NCBI RefSeq assembly: GCF_014200505.1 | Contig: NZ_JACHBX010000002.1 | Location: forward strand, 248,001 to 312,000 | Length of the DNA: 64,000 nucleotides | From: Massilia aurea | Lineage (GTDB): Bacteria; Pseudomonadota; Gammaproteobacteria; Burkholderiales; Burkholderiaceae_D | Direction: 5' to 3' | Shown here: positions 49,006 through 57,688 of the stretch, in pieces | How positions within the stretch are numbered: position 1 is the stretch's first letter | Layout of the letters: the number at the start of each line of letters is the position of its first letter | Translations under genes and position numbers: made by a program | The notes under the pieces: model-generated | Told to the model about the DNA's origin: nothing | The model's input: the letters and a program-made list of their open reading frames with translations, nothing else | Database searches by the model: none

Positions 49006-49051
49006 GATGCTGCCTGGTGATGTTGCTTAGTGATGCTGCTTGTTGATGTGG
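49006..49051. repeat. 13-bp tandem repeat, three and a half copies
   Basis: Units TGATGCTGCCTGG (49006-49018), TGATGTTGCTTAG (49019-49031) and TGATGCTGCTTGT (49032-49044), then the partial unit TGATGTG. It lies 38 bp upstream of the adaptor ATG, within the leader or promoter of the efflux operon. Confidence 0.8.
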
Positions 49052-49114
49052 CCATTGCGCGCGCGCATTGTCCCACACTGTCGTTACGGCTTTATTTTGC
49101 TTGTTGGTTTTTTT

Positions 49115-50470
49115 CTATTTGTTCGGGTAATACGTGGGCAGCATCAGCGTGACTTCCAATCCGCCTTCCGAATGGTTGGCCAGGCTGATGCTGCCGCCGT
49201 GCTGCTCCGTGATATTGCGTGCGATCGTCAGGCCAAGACCCGTGCCGCCAGATTCGCGCGAGCGCGATGTCTCCACGCGGTAGAACGGATCGAACACGCG
49301 CACCAGCTCGCTACGCGGAATGCCCGGCCCGCTGTCGCGGATGCGAATGCGCGCAGTGCCATTGGTGCGGTCGACGCAGACGCGTGCATCGCGCCCGTAC
49401 TTGACCGCGTTGTCGATCAGGTTGACCAGGCAGCGGCGCATGTCGATCGGCCGGCCCAGCACCGCGATCGAGGCCTTGCCGGCCAGCGTCACGGTCTGGC
49501 CCGCATCGGTCGCATCGGCGCACACGGCTTCGAGCAGCGAGTCGAGATCGAGCATCTGCATCGTCTCGGTCGTGTCCATGCTGCGCGCCAGCACCAGGCC
49601 TTCGCGCACCATTTCCTGCATCGCCGACAGGTCGCCGATCAGGCGGTCCTGCAGGTCGGTGTCGCTCACCTTCTCGAGCCGCAGGCGCATGCGCGTGAGC
49701 GGCGTTTGCAGGTCGTGCGTGATCGCGGCAAGCATCTGCGTGCGCTGGAAGATGTACTGGCGGATACGCGCCTGCATCGCATTGAAGGCAGCGCTGGCCT
49801 GGCGGATCTCGATCGCGCCGACCAGGTCGAGCGGCGGGCGGTTGATGTCCTGGCCCAGGTCTTGCGCGGCTTGCGCAAGCTGCTTGAACGGGCGCGCGGT
49901 CATGCGTGCCACGAAGTAGGCCAGCACCGCGATGCTGACCAGGAACATCCCGAGGATGATGCTCGTGTCGACATCCTCACCGACCAGGCGCGGCGGCAAC
50001 ACCGACAGTTGCAGCTCGGCGCCATCGCGCAGCCGCACGTCGATCGACTCGCAGGCGCCCTCCCACTTCATGCTCAGCAAGCCGTACATCACCGGCTGCG
50101 TTTGCACGACACCGCAGGCAGTCGGGCGCGTTGCGCGTGAGGCAACCAGATAGCCCTTGCCCAGACGCTTGGCCAACGACGCGGCAAACGGCGTCAGGGG
50201 CACCGCTTCCGGCGGCATGTCGCCCACCTGCAGCTGCAGGCCCGGGCGATTGGCGACATCGAGGTAGATCGAGCGGGCCGACGCCGGGACGATCTCGGTG
50301 GCCATGATCAGCTGCTCGGCGCGTTCGAGCACGTGCGCATCGCGCTGGTTTTCGAAGTCGCGCAGGCGCTGGTAGTCGGCCGCCAGTTGCGTCAGCGCGG
50401 CCGAGGTCAGAATGCCCAGCAGCAGCGTGAGGAACACGCGCCCGGTCATCGACCCGAAGAAGGCTTTCAC
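49115..50470 (-). CDS. OmpR/EnvZ-type sensor histidine kinase
   Basis: A 451-residue membrane kinase. TM1 is at about 10-30, a periplasmic sensor domain at about 31-165, and TM2 at about 170-188. HAMP then leads to a HisKA domain with phospho-acceptor His252 in AAITHDLQTPLTR and a HATPase domain with N-box DNAVKYG, G1 DSGPGIP and G2 GGTGLGLTIA. The sensor domain has two Cys (in TACGV and EGACES), which could form a disulfide. It overlaps the response-regulator stop by 4 bp. Its position between a Spy-like gene and an RND operon suggests envelope or drug stress sensing like Cpx/Bae. That is inference. Confidence 0.95.
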   Translation of the reverse strand: MKAFFGSMTGRVFLTLLLGILTSAALTQLAADYQRLRDFENQRDAHVLERAEQLIMATEIVPASARSIYLDVANRPGLQLQVGDMPPEAVPLTPFAASLAKRLGKGYLVASRATRPTACGVVQTQPVMYGLLSMKWEGACESIDVRLRDGAELQLSVLPPRLVGEDVDTSIILGMFLVSIAVLAYFVARMTARPFKQLAQAAQDLGQDINRPPLDLVGAIEIRQASAAFNAMQARIRQYIFQRTQMLAAITHDLQTPLTRMRLRLEKVSDTDLQDRLIGDLSAMQEMVREGLVLARSMDTTETMQMLDLDSLLEAVCADATDAGQTVTLAGKASIAVLGRPIDMRRCLVNLIDNAVKYGRDARVCVDRTNGTARIRIRDSGPGIPRSELVRVFDPFYRVETSRSRESGGTGLGLTIARNITEQHGGSISLANHSEGGLEVTLMLPTYYPNK

Positions 50471-51195
50471 GCCGCCGGCTCCACGGTGACCTGGCCGGCC
50501 AGCACGTAGCCGCCGTTGCGCACGGTCTTGATAATCTGCGGCATGCGCGCGTCTTCGCCGAGCTTCTGGCGCAGGCGGCTGATCTGGATGTCGATCGAGC
50601 GGTCGAACGGATCGGCGTCGCGGCCCTGTGTGAGGTTGAGCAGCTGGTCGCGATTGAGCACGCGGTTCGGGTGTTCGAGGAACACGCGCAGCAGGCGGAA
50701 CTCGGCGCCCGAGAGCATGATGACGATGCCGTCCGGGTTGAGCAGGTGGCGCGCGGTCAGGTCGAGCGTCCAGCCCGAGAAGCGCATTTGCTGCACGTTT
50801 TCGGATGGCGTATTCGACGGCATCGCGTGCGAGCGGCGCAGCACGCTACGGATACGCGCCAGCAGCTCGCGCGGCTCGAACGGTTTCGGCAGGTAGTCGT
50901 CGGCGCCCATTTCCAGGCCCAGGATGCGGTCAAGGGGTTCGTTGCGGGCGGTGAGCATGATGACGGGCAGGCTCGAGGTGGCGCGCAGTTTGCGGCACAG
51001 CGTCAGGCCGTCGTCGCCGGGCATGTTCAGGTCGAGCACGATGAGGTCGGGACGCGTTTCGTCGAGCGTCTTCCACATCGCAGTGCCGTCGGCGGCGCCG
51101 AGCGTCCGGTAGCTGTTGGACTCGAGGTAGTCGGCCAGCAGCGTGCGGATGTCGCGGTCGTCGTCGACGATCAGAATCGTAGAGGGATTATCCAT
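50467..51195 (-). CDS. OmpR-family response regulator
   Basis: A 242-residue DNA-binding regulator. The receiver domain (about 5-120) has the acidic pocket Asp11-Asp12, phospho-acceptor Asp55 in LDLNMPG, and the conserved Lys in DDYLPKPFEP. A winged-helix output domain (about 138-235) includes LSGAEFRLLRVFLEHPNRVLNRD and the recognition region SIDIQISRLRQKLGED. It is transcribed with its kinase and is divergent from the Spy-like gene; a candidate operator palindrome lies between them. Confidence 0.96.
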   Translation of the reverse strand: MDNPSTILIVDDDRDIRTLLADYLESNSYRTLGAADGTAMWKTLDETRPDLIVLDLNMPGDDGLTLCRKLRATSSLPVIMLTARNEPLDRILGLEMGADDYLPKPFEPRELLARIRSVLRRSHAMPSNTPSENVQQMRFSGWTLDLTARHLLNPDGIVIMLSGAEFRLLRVFLEHPNRVLNRDQLLNLTQGRDADPFDRSIDIQISRLRQKLGEDARMPQIIKTVRNGGYVLAGQVTVEPAA

Positions 51196-51236
51196 AACCG
51201 CAATTATCCGAATTTATGACAACCCCGGCGGAAGTA

Positions 51237-51285
51237 TTTGTATCGCTGTGTATATGCCGACAGGCGCGAAACATATGGATACAAA
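51237..51285. promoter_or_regulatory. Candidate operator: spaced inverted repeat between the regulator and the Spy-like gene
   Basis: TTTGTATC (51237-51244) and GATACAAA (51278-51285) are exact complements 33 bp apart, in the divergent promoter region. The position fits a regulator-binding region, but OmpR-type proteins usually bind direct repeats, so this is tentative. Confidence 0.3.
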
Positions 51286-51391
51286 GTGCCCGGCAGGGGA
51301 AATCCCATGGTTACAGTTTTGACCCAGGATGGGTCCTGTGCAGCGAGCGTTTCGGATGCACTTCACCAGACTCTCACACAAAGGACCTACC

Positions 51392-51925
51392 ATGAACACC
51401 CTTCGCAAACACCTCGTGATCGCTTTCACCGCTGCCGGCCTGTTCGGCGCTACTGTCGGCGCCCAGGCCCAGAGCGCTGCCCCGGCCGAGGGCCGCCAGG
51501 CATCGACATTGACGGCTGAACAACGCCTGGCCAAGAAGGCCGAGTGGCAAGCCAAGGCGGGCGAGCGTCACGCCAGGATGGCGCAAAAGCGCGCCGAGCA
51601 TCAGGCCAAGCTGCAGGCGTCGCTGAATCTGACGGCCCAGCAAAAACCGGCCTGGGATGCCTTCGTGGCCAGCCGCGCGCCCGTGAAACACGGTGAGCGC
51701 GCCGGCCGCGGCGACCGCGCCGCCTGGGCCAGCCTGAGCGCGCCGCAACGCATGGAAAAGCAGATCGCGATGCAGAAAGCGCGCACCGCGCACATGGAAT
51801 CGCGCCTCACCGCCCTGAACAGCTTCTACGCGGTGCTCACGCCAGAGCAGCGCAAGACGTTTGATGCGCAGGCCCAGCAGCGCAAGGGCGGGCGTCATCA
51901 GCAACACCATCGCGCCAACGCATAA
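51392..51925 (+). CDS. Spy/CpxP-family periplasmic chaperone (LTXXQ motif)
   Basis: A 177-residue periplasmic helical protein. The signal peptide ends near AQAQ (about 27). The mature part is rich in Arg/Lys/Gln helices and holds two LTxxQ motifs, LTAQQ (in LNLTAQQKPAW) and LTPEQ near the C-terminus. Spy/CpxP proteins protect unfolded periplasmic proteins or restrain a sensor kinase. It is divergent from the two-component genes, so it is a likely target of that regulator. The ATG at 51392 follows an AAAGGA site. Confidence 0.88.
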   Translation: MNTLRKHLVIAFTAAGLFGATVGAQAQSAAPAEGRQASTLTAEQRLAKKAEWQAKAGERHARMAQKRAEHQAKLQASLNLTAQQKPAWDAFVASRAPVKHGERAGRGDRAAWASLSAPQRMEKQIAMQKARTAHMESRLTALNSFYAVLTPEQRKTFDAQAQQRKGGRHQQHHRANA

Positions 51926-51967
51926 GCGCTTGCCTCACCTGAAGCCGGCGACCCACGCCGCCGGCAT

Positions 51968-53872
51968 TCATTGTTTCAGACGTTCCAGCGACGTCGAAAA
52001 CTTCTCTGCATTCTGGTAGCCGATCACGCGGCTATCGGCAATCTCCTTGCCCTGCGCATCAAACAGGATGATGCCCGGTGGCCCGAACAGGCCAAAGCGC
52101 TTGAGCATTGCCTTGTCGGCCGCATCGTTGGCGGTCACGTCAACCTGCAGCAGCGCGGTATTGGCCAGCTTGGCCTGCACCTTCGGATCGACGAAGGTGA
52201 ACTTTTCCATCTCCTTGCACGACACGCACCAGTCCGCATAGAAGTCGAGCATGACGGTCTTGCCGGCATTGGCGGCCAGTGCGGCGTCGAGCTGATCCAC
52301 CGTTTTGATACGGGTGAACACCAGCCCGTGGTGTTGCGGCGTGCCGCTCAGGTGCGCCAGAGGCGCGAATGCATCGCGTCCGCCACTGGCCACGCCGACG
52401 AGCTGCATACCGCCCATCAGCGCGAACGCGGCGCCAAAGGCCATCGACGCCCAGTGGCGCGTGTGGCGCAGCAGATAAAAGCCATAACCCAGCAGCAGCG
52501 CGGCCCACAGCAGCATCTGCGCGACCGGCGGGATCACGGGCGAAACGAGCCAGATCGCCATCGCCAGCATCAGGACGCCAAACAGGCGCTTGACCGACTC
52601 CATCCATGCACCCACGCGCGGCAGCAGCGAGCCGGCCGACACGCCCACCAGCAACAGCGGAATGCTCATGCCCACCGCCATCGAGAACAGCGCTGCGCCG
52701 CCAAGAAACACGTCGCGCGTCTGGCTGATGTAGACGAGCGCGCCGGCCAGCGGTGCCGCCACGCAGGGACCGACGATCAGCGCCGAAATGGCGCCCATTG
52801 CAAACACGCCGGCCAGCTTGCCGGACTGCTGGCGGTTCGACACATTGCTCAGGCTGGTCTGCAATGCGCCTGGAAGTTGTAACTGATAGAAACCGAACAT
52901 CGACAGCGACATCGCCACGATCAGCAGCGCGAAGGTGCCCAGCACCCACGGGTTCTGCAATGCTGCGGCCAGGCCTTCGCCGGCCAGGCCTGCGCCAACG
53001 CCCAGCAGCGTGTAGACGATTGCCATGCCCAGCGAGTACGTCACCGACAACAAAAAGCCGCGCGCACGGCTGACGTTCTTGCCTTCGCCCACGATGATCG
53101 ACGACAGGATCGGCACCATCGGCAGCACGCATGGCGTGAACGCGAGGCCCAGGCCCAGCAGTATGAACGCGGGGACGATGGCGAGCAGGCTGCCGCCGCC
53201 GAGGATGCCGGCGATGTTGGAGAGGTCGGATTGTGCTGGTGCTGCTGCCGGGGCTGCTGCCGGGGTTGCTGCTGGTACTACTGCGGCGGCTGGCGGGGTG
53301 GCAGTTGCGGCGGCGGCTAACGCGGTCGGCGCGCTCTCGGCGGTGGGCGTTGACGACAGCGGTGTCGACATGCCGCCCTGCGGGGCTGCGGCGCCGATTG
53401 GCAGCGCCGGTGCGGCGGCGCCGCCCTGCCCTGCGCTCAGGCTGGCCGTGTGATCCTGCGGCGGATAGCACAGGCCGGCGTCGGCGCAGCCCTGGCCCGT
53501 GGCCGTCAATGTGAACGCGCCATCGCCCTCGACCGGGATGCGGATCGTCAGTGTTCCCTTGTAGGTTTCCACGTCCTTCTCGAACGTCTGGTCGTACTTC
53601 ACGGTGCCCGGTGGAATGGCCGGCGTGCCCAGCTTGACCGCCGGATTGCTCGACTTGAAGGCGAAGCGCTCGCGGTACATGTAGTACTTCGGAGCGATCG
53701 TGTACGTGACTTCGGCCGTCTGCGGATCGGCCATGCGTGCTTCGAACTTGAAGGCGATGGCGGGATCGAGAAATTCCTCGGCGGCGCGGCCTGGTGCGGC
53801 AACGAACAGCGTGAAGAAGGCGAACAGCGTCAGGCAGGCAGCAAGCCAGTGCCGTGCAGGGAATCGGAGCAT
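51968..53872 (-). CDS. dsbD: Thiol:disulfide interchange protein DsbD
   Basis: DsbD moves reducing power from cytoplasmic thioredoxin to periplasmic DsbC, DsbG and CcmG-like acceptors. The 634-residue protein has a signal peptide (about 1-30) and an N-terminal domain with the active Cys pair C129/C135. A long Ala/Pro/Thr linker (about 155-220) leads to an eight-helix core with FTPCVLPM and GPCVAAPL, then a C-terminal thioredoxin domain with WCVSC (C549, C552). The start at 53872 is chosen for the signal peptide; the RBS is poor and 17 more codons are open upstream. It can supply reductant for cytochrome c maturation. Confidence 0.95.
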   Translation of the reverse strand: MLRFPARHWLAACLTLFAFFTLFVAAPGRAAEEFLDPAIAFKFEARMADPQTAEVTYTIAPKYYMYRERFAFKSSNPAVKLGTPAIPPGTVKYDQTFEKDVETYKGTLTIRIPVEGDGAFTLTATGQGCADAGLCYPPQDHTASLSAGQGGAAAPALPIGAAAPQGGMSTPLSSTPTAESAPTALAAAATATPPAAAVVPAATPAAAPAAAPAQSDLSNIAGILGGGSLLAIVPAFILLGLGLAFTPCVLPMVPILSSIIVGEGKNVSRARGFLLSVTYSLGMAIVYTLLGVGAGLAGEGLAAALQNPWVLGTFALLIVAMSLSMFGFYQLQLPGALQTSLSNVSNRQQSGKLAGVFAMGAISALIVGPCVAAPLAGALVYISQTRDVFLGGAALFSMAVGMSIPLLLVGVSAGSLLPRVGAWMESVKRLFGVLMLAMAIWLVSPVIPPVAQMLLWAALLLGYGFYLLRHTRHWASMAFGAAFALMGGMQLVGVASGGRDAFAPLAHLSGTPQHHGLVFTRIKTVDQLDAALAANAGKTVMLDFYADWCVSCKEMEKFTFVDPKVQAKLANTALLQVDVTANDAADKAMLKRFGLFGPPGIILFDAQGKEIADSRVIGYQNAEKFSTSLERLKQ

Positions 53873-53954
53873 GGAGGTCGAGTCAGTTGTAATAAGGCAC
53901 GGGCATGGTACACCGGCTGCCAAAGGTGCGCAGAAGAGGCTCGATCGACAGGCG

Positions 53955-53979
53955 AAAAAAAACCAGGCCGAAGCCTGGT
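53955..53979 (-). terminator. Rho-independent terminator of the alpha operon
   Basis: On the minus strand a 7-bp stem ACCAGGC/GCCTGGT with loop TTCG is followed by an eight-T run. It lies 19 bp after the rplQ stop. Confidence 0.92.
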
Positions 53980-53997
53980 CTTTTCAACGACAGTCGA

Positions 53998-54393
53998 TTA
54001 CTCGGCGGTCGGTGCTTCTTCTTCCGAAGTCACTTCTGGACGATCCAGCAGTTCAACGTAAGCCATTGGTGCATTGTCGCCAACGCGGAAACCCATCTTC
54101 AGGATACGCAGGTAGCCGCCGTTGCGGTTTGCGTAGCGCGGACCCAGCTCAGCGAACAGCTTCAGGACCATTTCGCGGTCGCGCAGGCGAGCGAAGGCCA
54201 GGCGCTTGTTTGCCAGGGTGTCGGTCTTGCCCAGGGTCAGGATCGGTTCGATGACGCGACGCAGTTCCTTGGCTTTTGGGACGGTGGTCTTGATGGCTTC
54301 ATGACGCAGCAGCGAAACAGTCATGTTGCGCAGCATTGCCAGACGGTGGGACGAAGTACGATTCAGCTTACGAAGGCCGTGACGGTGACGCAT
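53998..54393 (-). CDS. rplQ: 50S ribosomal protein L17
   Basis: Last gene of the alpha operon. The 131-residue protein starts [17 protein letters not shown], the standard L17 signature, and ends in an acidic tail. A good RBS (AAAGGA) precedes the ATG. It is separated from rpoA by 188 bp containing two strong hairpins, which is more than usual for this gene pair. Confidence 0.98.
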   Translation of the reverse strand: MRHRHGLRKLNRTSSHRLAMLRNMTVSLLRHEAIKTTVPKAKELRRVIEPILTLGKTDTLANKRLAFARLRDREMVLKLFAELGPRYANRNGGYLRILKMGFRVGDNAPMAYVELLDRPEVTSEEEAPTAE

Positions 54394-54506
54394 GGTAATT
54401 CCTTTCGGGTGTTTTCAATGCCAGTTCTTCGATCGTTCATGCCCTGATTACAAGGCACGTCCGCGGACCGGTTCAGTTAGGGTTGTTTTACTACGCTTTT
54501 TCATAC

Positions 54507-54536
54507 AAAAAGGATCTGGCTCTGCCAGTCCTTTTT
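54507..54536 (-). terminator. Terminator-like hairpin between rpoA and rplQ
   Basis: Arms AAAAAGGA-T-CTGGC and GCCAG-TCCTTTTT (one bulged base, 3-nt loop). On the minus strand the stem ends in TTTTT. If functional it would attenuate rplQ relative to rpoA. Confidence 0.65.
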
Positions 54537-54544
54537 GGCTGTTC

Positions 54545-54574
54545 CACCCGAAAGTAGGTGTGTACTTTCGGGTG
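54545..54574. repeat. Perfect 12-bp hairpin just after rpoA
   Basis: CACCCGAAAGTA (54545-54556) and TACTTTCGGGTG (54563-54574) pair without mismatch over a 6-nt loop. It begins 7 bp past the rpoA stop and is followed by the terminator-like hairpin at 54507-54536. Confidence 0.8.
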
Positions 54575-54581
54575 AATATTC

Positions 54582-55559
54582 TTACTTCTCCAGACCGGCA
54601 GGTGGCCAGTTCTCGAGCTTCATGCCCAGGGTCAAGCCACGCGAAGCAAGGACTTCCTTGATTTCGTTGAGCGACTTGCGGCCCAGGTTTGGCGTCTTGA
54701 GCAGTTCGTTTTCCGAACGCTGGATCAGGTCGCCGATGTAGTAGATGTTTTCTGCTTTCAGGCAGTTGGCCGAACGGACGGTCAGTTCCAGGTCGTCGAC
54801 TGGACGCAGCAGGATCGGATCGACCAGCGGTGCGCGCGATGGCGCTTCCGCAGCGGCTTCGGTGCCTTCCAGAGCAGCGAATACGTTCAGCTGATCGACC
54901 AGAACGCGGGCCGACTGGCGGATCGCTTCTTCTGGCGTGATGACGCCGTTCGTTTCGATGTTGATGATCAGCTTGTCCAGGTCGGTACGCTGTTCGACAC
55001 GTGCCGATTCAACAGCGTACGACACGCGGCGCACTGGCGAGAACGAAGCGTCCAGGATGATGCGGCCGATGGTCTTGTTGGTGTCTTCCGACAGACGACG
55101 GACGTTACCTGGCACATAGCCACGGCCTTTTTCGACCTTGATCTGCATGTCCAGCTTCCCACCGGCGGTCAGGTGAGCAATCACGTGATCCGGGTTGACC
55201 AGCTCGACGTCGTGCGGCAGGTCGATGTCCGATGCCAGGACGGCGCCTTCGCCTTCCTTCTTCAGGGTCAGGTTGACCGAGTCACGGTTGTGGACTTTGA
55301 AGACCACGCCCTTCAGGTTCAGCAGCAGGTCGACGACGTCTTCCTGAACGCCATCGAGCGACGAGTATTCATGCACGACACCAGCGATCGTCACTTCGGT
55401 CGGCGCGTAGCCAACCATCGACGACAGCAGCACGCGACGCAGTGCGTTGCCGAGGGTGTGGCCATAGCCACGCTCGAACGGCTCCATCACGACTTTCGCG
55501 TGGCCGGCGCCCAGTGCTTCGACGTCGATGATACGTGGCTTCAACAAACTATTTTGCAT
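54582..55559 (-). CDS. rpoA: DNA-directed RNA polymerase subunit alpha
   Basis: The assembly platform of RNA polymerase. From the ATG at 55559 ([14 protein letters not shown]) the protein has 325 residues, a typical betaproteobacterial length. The N-terminal domain includes [16 protein letters not shown]. The C-terminal domain includes the UP-element/activator contact region [33 protein letters not shown]. The frame is open for 50 more codons upstream, across the repeat-bearing spacer, and these are rejected. Confidence 0.99.
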   Translation of the reverse strand: MQNSLLKPRIIDVEALGAGHAKVVMEPFERGYGHTLGNALRRVLLSSMVGYAPTEVTIAGVVHEYSSLDGVQEDVVDLLLNLKGVVFKVHNRDSVNLTLKKEGEGAVLASDIDLPHDVELVNPDHVIAHLTAGGKLDMQIKVEKGRGYVPGNVRRLSEDTNKTIGRIILDASFSPVRRVSYAVESARVEQRTDLDKLIINIETNGVITPEEAIRQSARVLVDQLNVFAALEGTEAAAEAPSRAPLVDPILLRPVDDLELTVRSANCLKAENIYYIGDLIQRSENELLKTPNLGRKSLNEIKEVLASRGLTLGMKLENWPPAGLEK

Positions 55560-55747
55560 GAACGTAGTCCTTTTCAATACCCTCGGCTCGTTACACCGAT
55601 AAGGCTGATGGCTTGATGGAAAACGCCTGCCGGAGCAGGCGGTAAAACGAATTGGGTTACGACGGTGAAGAGGAAACTTTGATTCCAGAGAATTCGCTGT
55701 TCTTTGCAAGTGCCGATCCGGGATCGCTGCGCTTGCACAACCACTCC

Positions 55748-55775
55748 GTCGTTCCCGCGTAGGCGGGAACCCAAG
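55748..55775. repeat. Dispersed hairpin repeat (family B), copy 2
   Basis: GTCGTTCCCGCGTAGG...GGGAACCCAAG, 28 bp, differing at a few positions from the copy at 12205-12232 and inverted relative to the copy at 55797. Confidence 0.75.
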
Positions 55776-55796
55776 TTTGCGACTTCGAATGCAAAA

Positions 55797-55824
55797 CTTG
55801 GATCCCCGCCTGCGCGGGGACGAC
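55797..55824. repeat. Dispersed hairpin repeat (family B), copy 3
   Basis: CTTGGATCCCCGCCTG...GGGGACGAC, the reverse complement of copy 2 with minor changes. Together they could fold into a long two-armed stem with a 21-nt loop in the rpsD-rpoA transcript. Confidence 0.75.
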
Positions 55825-55861
55825 CGCTGGGAGCCGACAAAGTCGGCTCTGACGCGGTCGA

Positions 55862-56485
55862 TTAACGCGAGTACAGTTCGACGATCAGCGCTTCGTTGAC
55901 GTCAGCAGCGATTTCGTTACGCTCTGGGAACGAACGGAAGGTGCCTTCCAGCTTCTTGGCATCGACCGACACCCAGCTTGGGAAACCGATTTGCTCAGCC
56001 AGCGACAGGGCTTCAGCGATACGTACTTGCTTCTTGGCTTTTTCGCGCACAGCGACGACGTCACCGGTCTTGACCTGGTACGAAGCGATGTTCACGACCT
56101 GGCCGTTGACGGTGAAGGCTTTGTGGCTGACCAGCTGACGTGCTTCAGCGCGGGTCGAACCGAAACCCATGCGGTACGTCACGTTGTCCAGACGCGCTTC
56201 CAGCAGCTTCAGCAGCGTTTCGCCGGTGTTACCCTTGCGACGCGACGCTTCTGCGAAGTAGCGGCGGAACTGGCGCTCCAGGATACCGTACATGCGCTTG
56301 ACTTTTTGCTTTTCGCGCAGTTGGTTGCCGTAGTCCGAGGTGCGGGCACCCGACTTGACACCGTGCTGGCCTGGCTTGATGTCCAGTTTGCACTTCGAGT
56401 CGAGCGAGCGACGTGCGCTCTTGAGGAACAGGTCAGTGCCTTCACGGCGCGACAGTTTTGCTTTTGGTCCGATATAACGTGCCAC
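55862..56485 (-). CDS. rpsD: 30S ribosomal protein S4
   Basis: A primary 16S rRNA-binding protein and, in E. coli, translational repressor of the alpha operon. It has 207 residues with N-terminus [16 protein letters not shown] and an S4 RNA-binding domain (about 95-160, [20 protein letters not shown]). It lacks the N-terminal zinc cysteines found in some S4 forms. Confidence 0.99.
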   Translation of the reverse strand: MARYIGPKAKLSRREGTDLFLKSARRSLDSKCKLDIKPGQHGVKSGARTSDYGNQLREKQKVKRMYGILERQFRRYFAEASRRKGNTGETLLKLLEARLDNVTYRMGFGSTRAEARQLVSHKAFTVNGQVVNIASYQVKTGDVVAVREKAKKQVRIAEALSLAEQIGFPSWVSVDAKKLEGTFRSFPERNEIAADVNEALIVELYSR

Positions 56486-56665
56486 GTTAGATTCCTTTAA
56501 TAATTGATCACGCCCCAGAGTGCAGAAGCACCCAGGCGCTAGTCCAGCTCTGGAAAGTCAGGCCGGACGTGGCTTGCATCACCCACCGCTAGAGCAGCAG
56601 GCGACAAGAGCCGGGCAGTATATCCCATTTACGGGCAACTGCACCGGCTTTTCTTGAAAACACAA

Positions 56666-56722
56666 CGGGGCTATGCGCCCCGAGCATCGATTACCAAGTA
56701 CATGGGCTGGCGGCAAGCCGCC
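56666..56722 (-). repeat. Two small hairpins in the rpsK-rpsD spacer
   Basis: CGGGGC/GCCCCG (56666-56671, 56677-56682) and GGCGGC/GCCGCC (56709-56714, 56717-56722). They lie in a 249-bp gap between rpsK and rpsD and lack T-tracts. I see nothing else in that gap. Confidence 0.5.
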
Positions 56723-56734
56723 CTCCCCTGCAAC

Positions 56735-57139
56735 TTAGATACGGCGACGCTTTGGTGGACGGCAACCGTTGTGTGGAACTGGGGTGACGTCCTGGATCTC
56801 GGTGATCTTGATGCCGAGGTTGTTCAGTGCGCGCACAGCCGATTCACGGCCTGGGCCTGGGCCCTTGATACGCACTTCCAGATTCTTCACGCCCGATTCC
56901 TGAGCGACCTTGCCAGCAGCTTCGGCAGCAACCTGCGCTGCGAACGGGGTCGATTTGCGCGAACCCTTGAAGCCGGCGCCGCCGGAAGTTGCCCACGACA
57001 GAGCATTGCCCTGACGATCGGTGATCGTGATGATCGTGTTGTTGAAGGACGCGTGCACGTGGGCGATACCCTCGGCAACGTTCTTCTTGACTTTCTTGCG
57101 GACGCGCGCTGCTGCCGCGCTGCTTTGTTGCTTGGCCAT
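56735..57139 (-). CDS. rpsK: 30S ribosomal protein S11
   Basis: A 134-residue platform protein of the small subunit. The N-terminal part is basic ([20 protein letters not shown]), and the C-terminus shows [17 protein letters not shown], the family signature. It follows rpsM by 14 bp in the alpha operon. Confidence 0.99.
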   Translation of the reverse strand: MAKQQSSAAAARVRKKVKKNVAEGIAHVHASFNNTIITITDRQGNALSWATSGGAGFKGSRKSTPFAAQVAAEAAGKVAQESGVKNLEVRIKGPGPGRESAVRALNNLGIKITEIQDVTPVPHNGCRPPKRRRI

Positions 57140-57153
57140 AGTCGGTTCCTAGA

Positions 57154-57519
57154 TTATTTCTTGAGCGATTGAGCTGCCTTACGCGGGCCCTTACGGGTAC
57201 GCGCGTTGGTGCGGGTACGCTGACCGCGGACCGGCAGGCCCTTACGGTGACGCATGCCGCGGTAGCAGCCCAAGTCCATCAGACGCTTGATGTTCATGGA
57301 CAGTTCGCGGCGAAGATCGCCTTCCACGACAAACTTCGCGACTTCGTCACGCAGCTTCTCGAGTTCGTTATCGTCCAGGTCCTTGACTTTTTTGGTGGTC
57401 GCGATACCGGTTGCGTCGCAGATTTTCTGCGAACGCGGACGGCCAACACCGTAGATCGCCGTCAGGCCGATAACAGTGTGCTGATGATTTGGGATGTTAA
57501 CCCCTGCAATACGTGCCAT
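57154..57519 (-). CDS. rpsM: 30S ribosomal protein S13
   Basis: A 121-residue head protein contacting tRNA and 23S rRNA. It starts [26 protein letters not shown] and ends in the basic tail [16 protein letters not shown]. In E. coli its leader is where S4 represses the operon; here rpmJ lies 16 bp upstream. Confidence 0.99.
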   Translation of the reverse strand: MARIAGVNIPNHQHTVIGLTAIYGVGRPRSQKICDATGIATTKKVKDLDDNELEKLRDEVAKFVVEGDLRRELSMNIKRLMDLGCYRGMRHRKGLPVRGQRTRTNARTRKGPRKAAQSLKK

Positions 57520-57535
57520 TCGTTATTCCTCGAAA

Positions 57536-57649
57536 TTAACCTTGACGCTGCTTGTGACGCGGCTCGACGCAGATCACACGGACCACGCCCTTGCGCTTGA
57601 TGATCTTGCAGTTGCGGCAGATCCGCTTGACTGAAGCGTTAACTTTCAT
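57536..57649 (-). CDS. rpmJ: 50S ribosomal protein L36
   Basis: A 37-residue protein that I translated directly. It begins [15 protein letters not shown], and the zinc-ligand positions C11, C14 and C27 and the His near HKQRQG mark the zinc-ribbon (C+) form. It lies between the infA remnant and rpsM. Confidence 0.97.
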   Translation of the reverse strand: MKVNASVKRICRNCKIIKRKGVVRVICVEPRHKQRQG

Positions 57650-57688
57650 TTTGCACTCTCTTCGGTTCGTTTACTTGATGATGTGTTT

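Larger units (their letters stand above)
55560..55861. other. Long rpsD-rpoA spacer with inserted hairpin repeats
   Basis: A 302-bp gap in an otherwise compact operon. It holds an inverted pair of family B repeats (55748-55775 and 55797-55824) and a further stem GAGCCGAC/GTCGGCTC (55831-55849) just after the rpsD stop. No gene of its own is seen. Confidence 0.75.

Noticed and set aside
49006..49051. A CRISPR-like or other short array
   Set aside because: The units are contiguous 13-mers with no spacers, and no cas genes are nearby.
55560..55709. A 50-residue N-terminal extension of RpoA
   Set aside because: Alpha subunits begin MQNSLLKP or similar. The extension lies in the repeat-bearing spacer.
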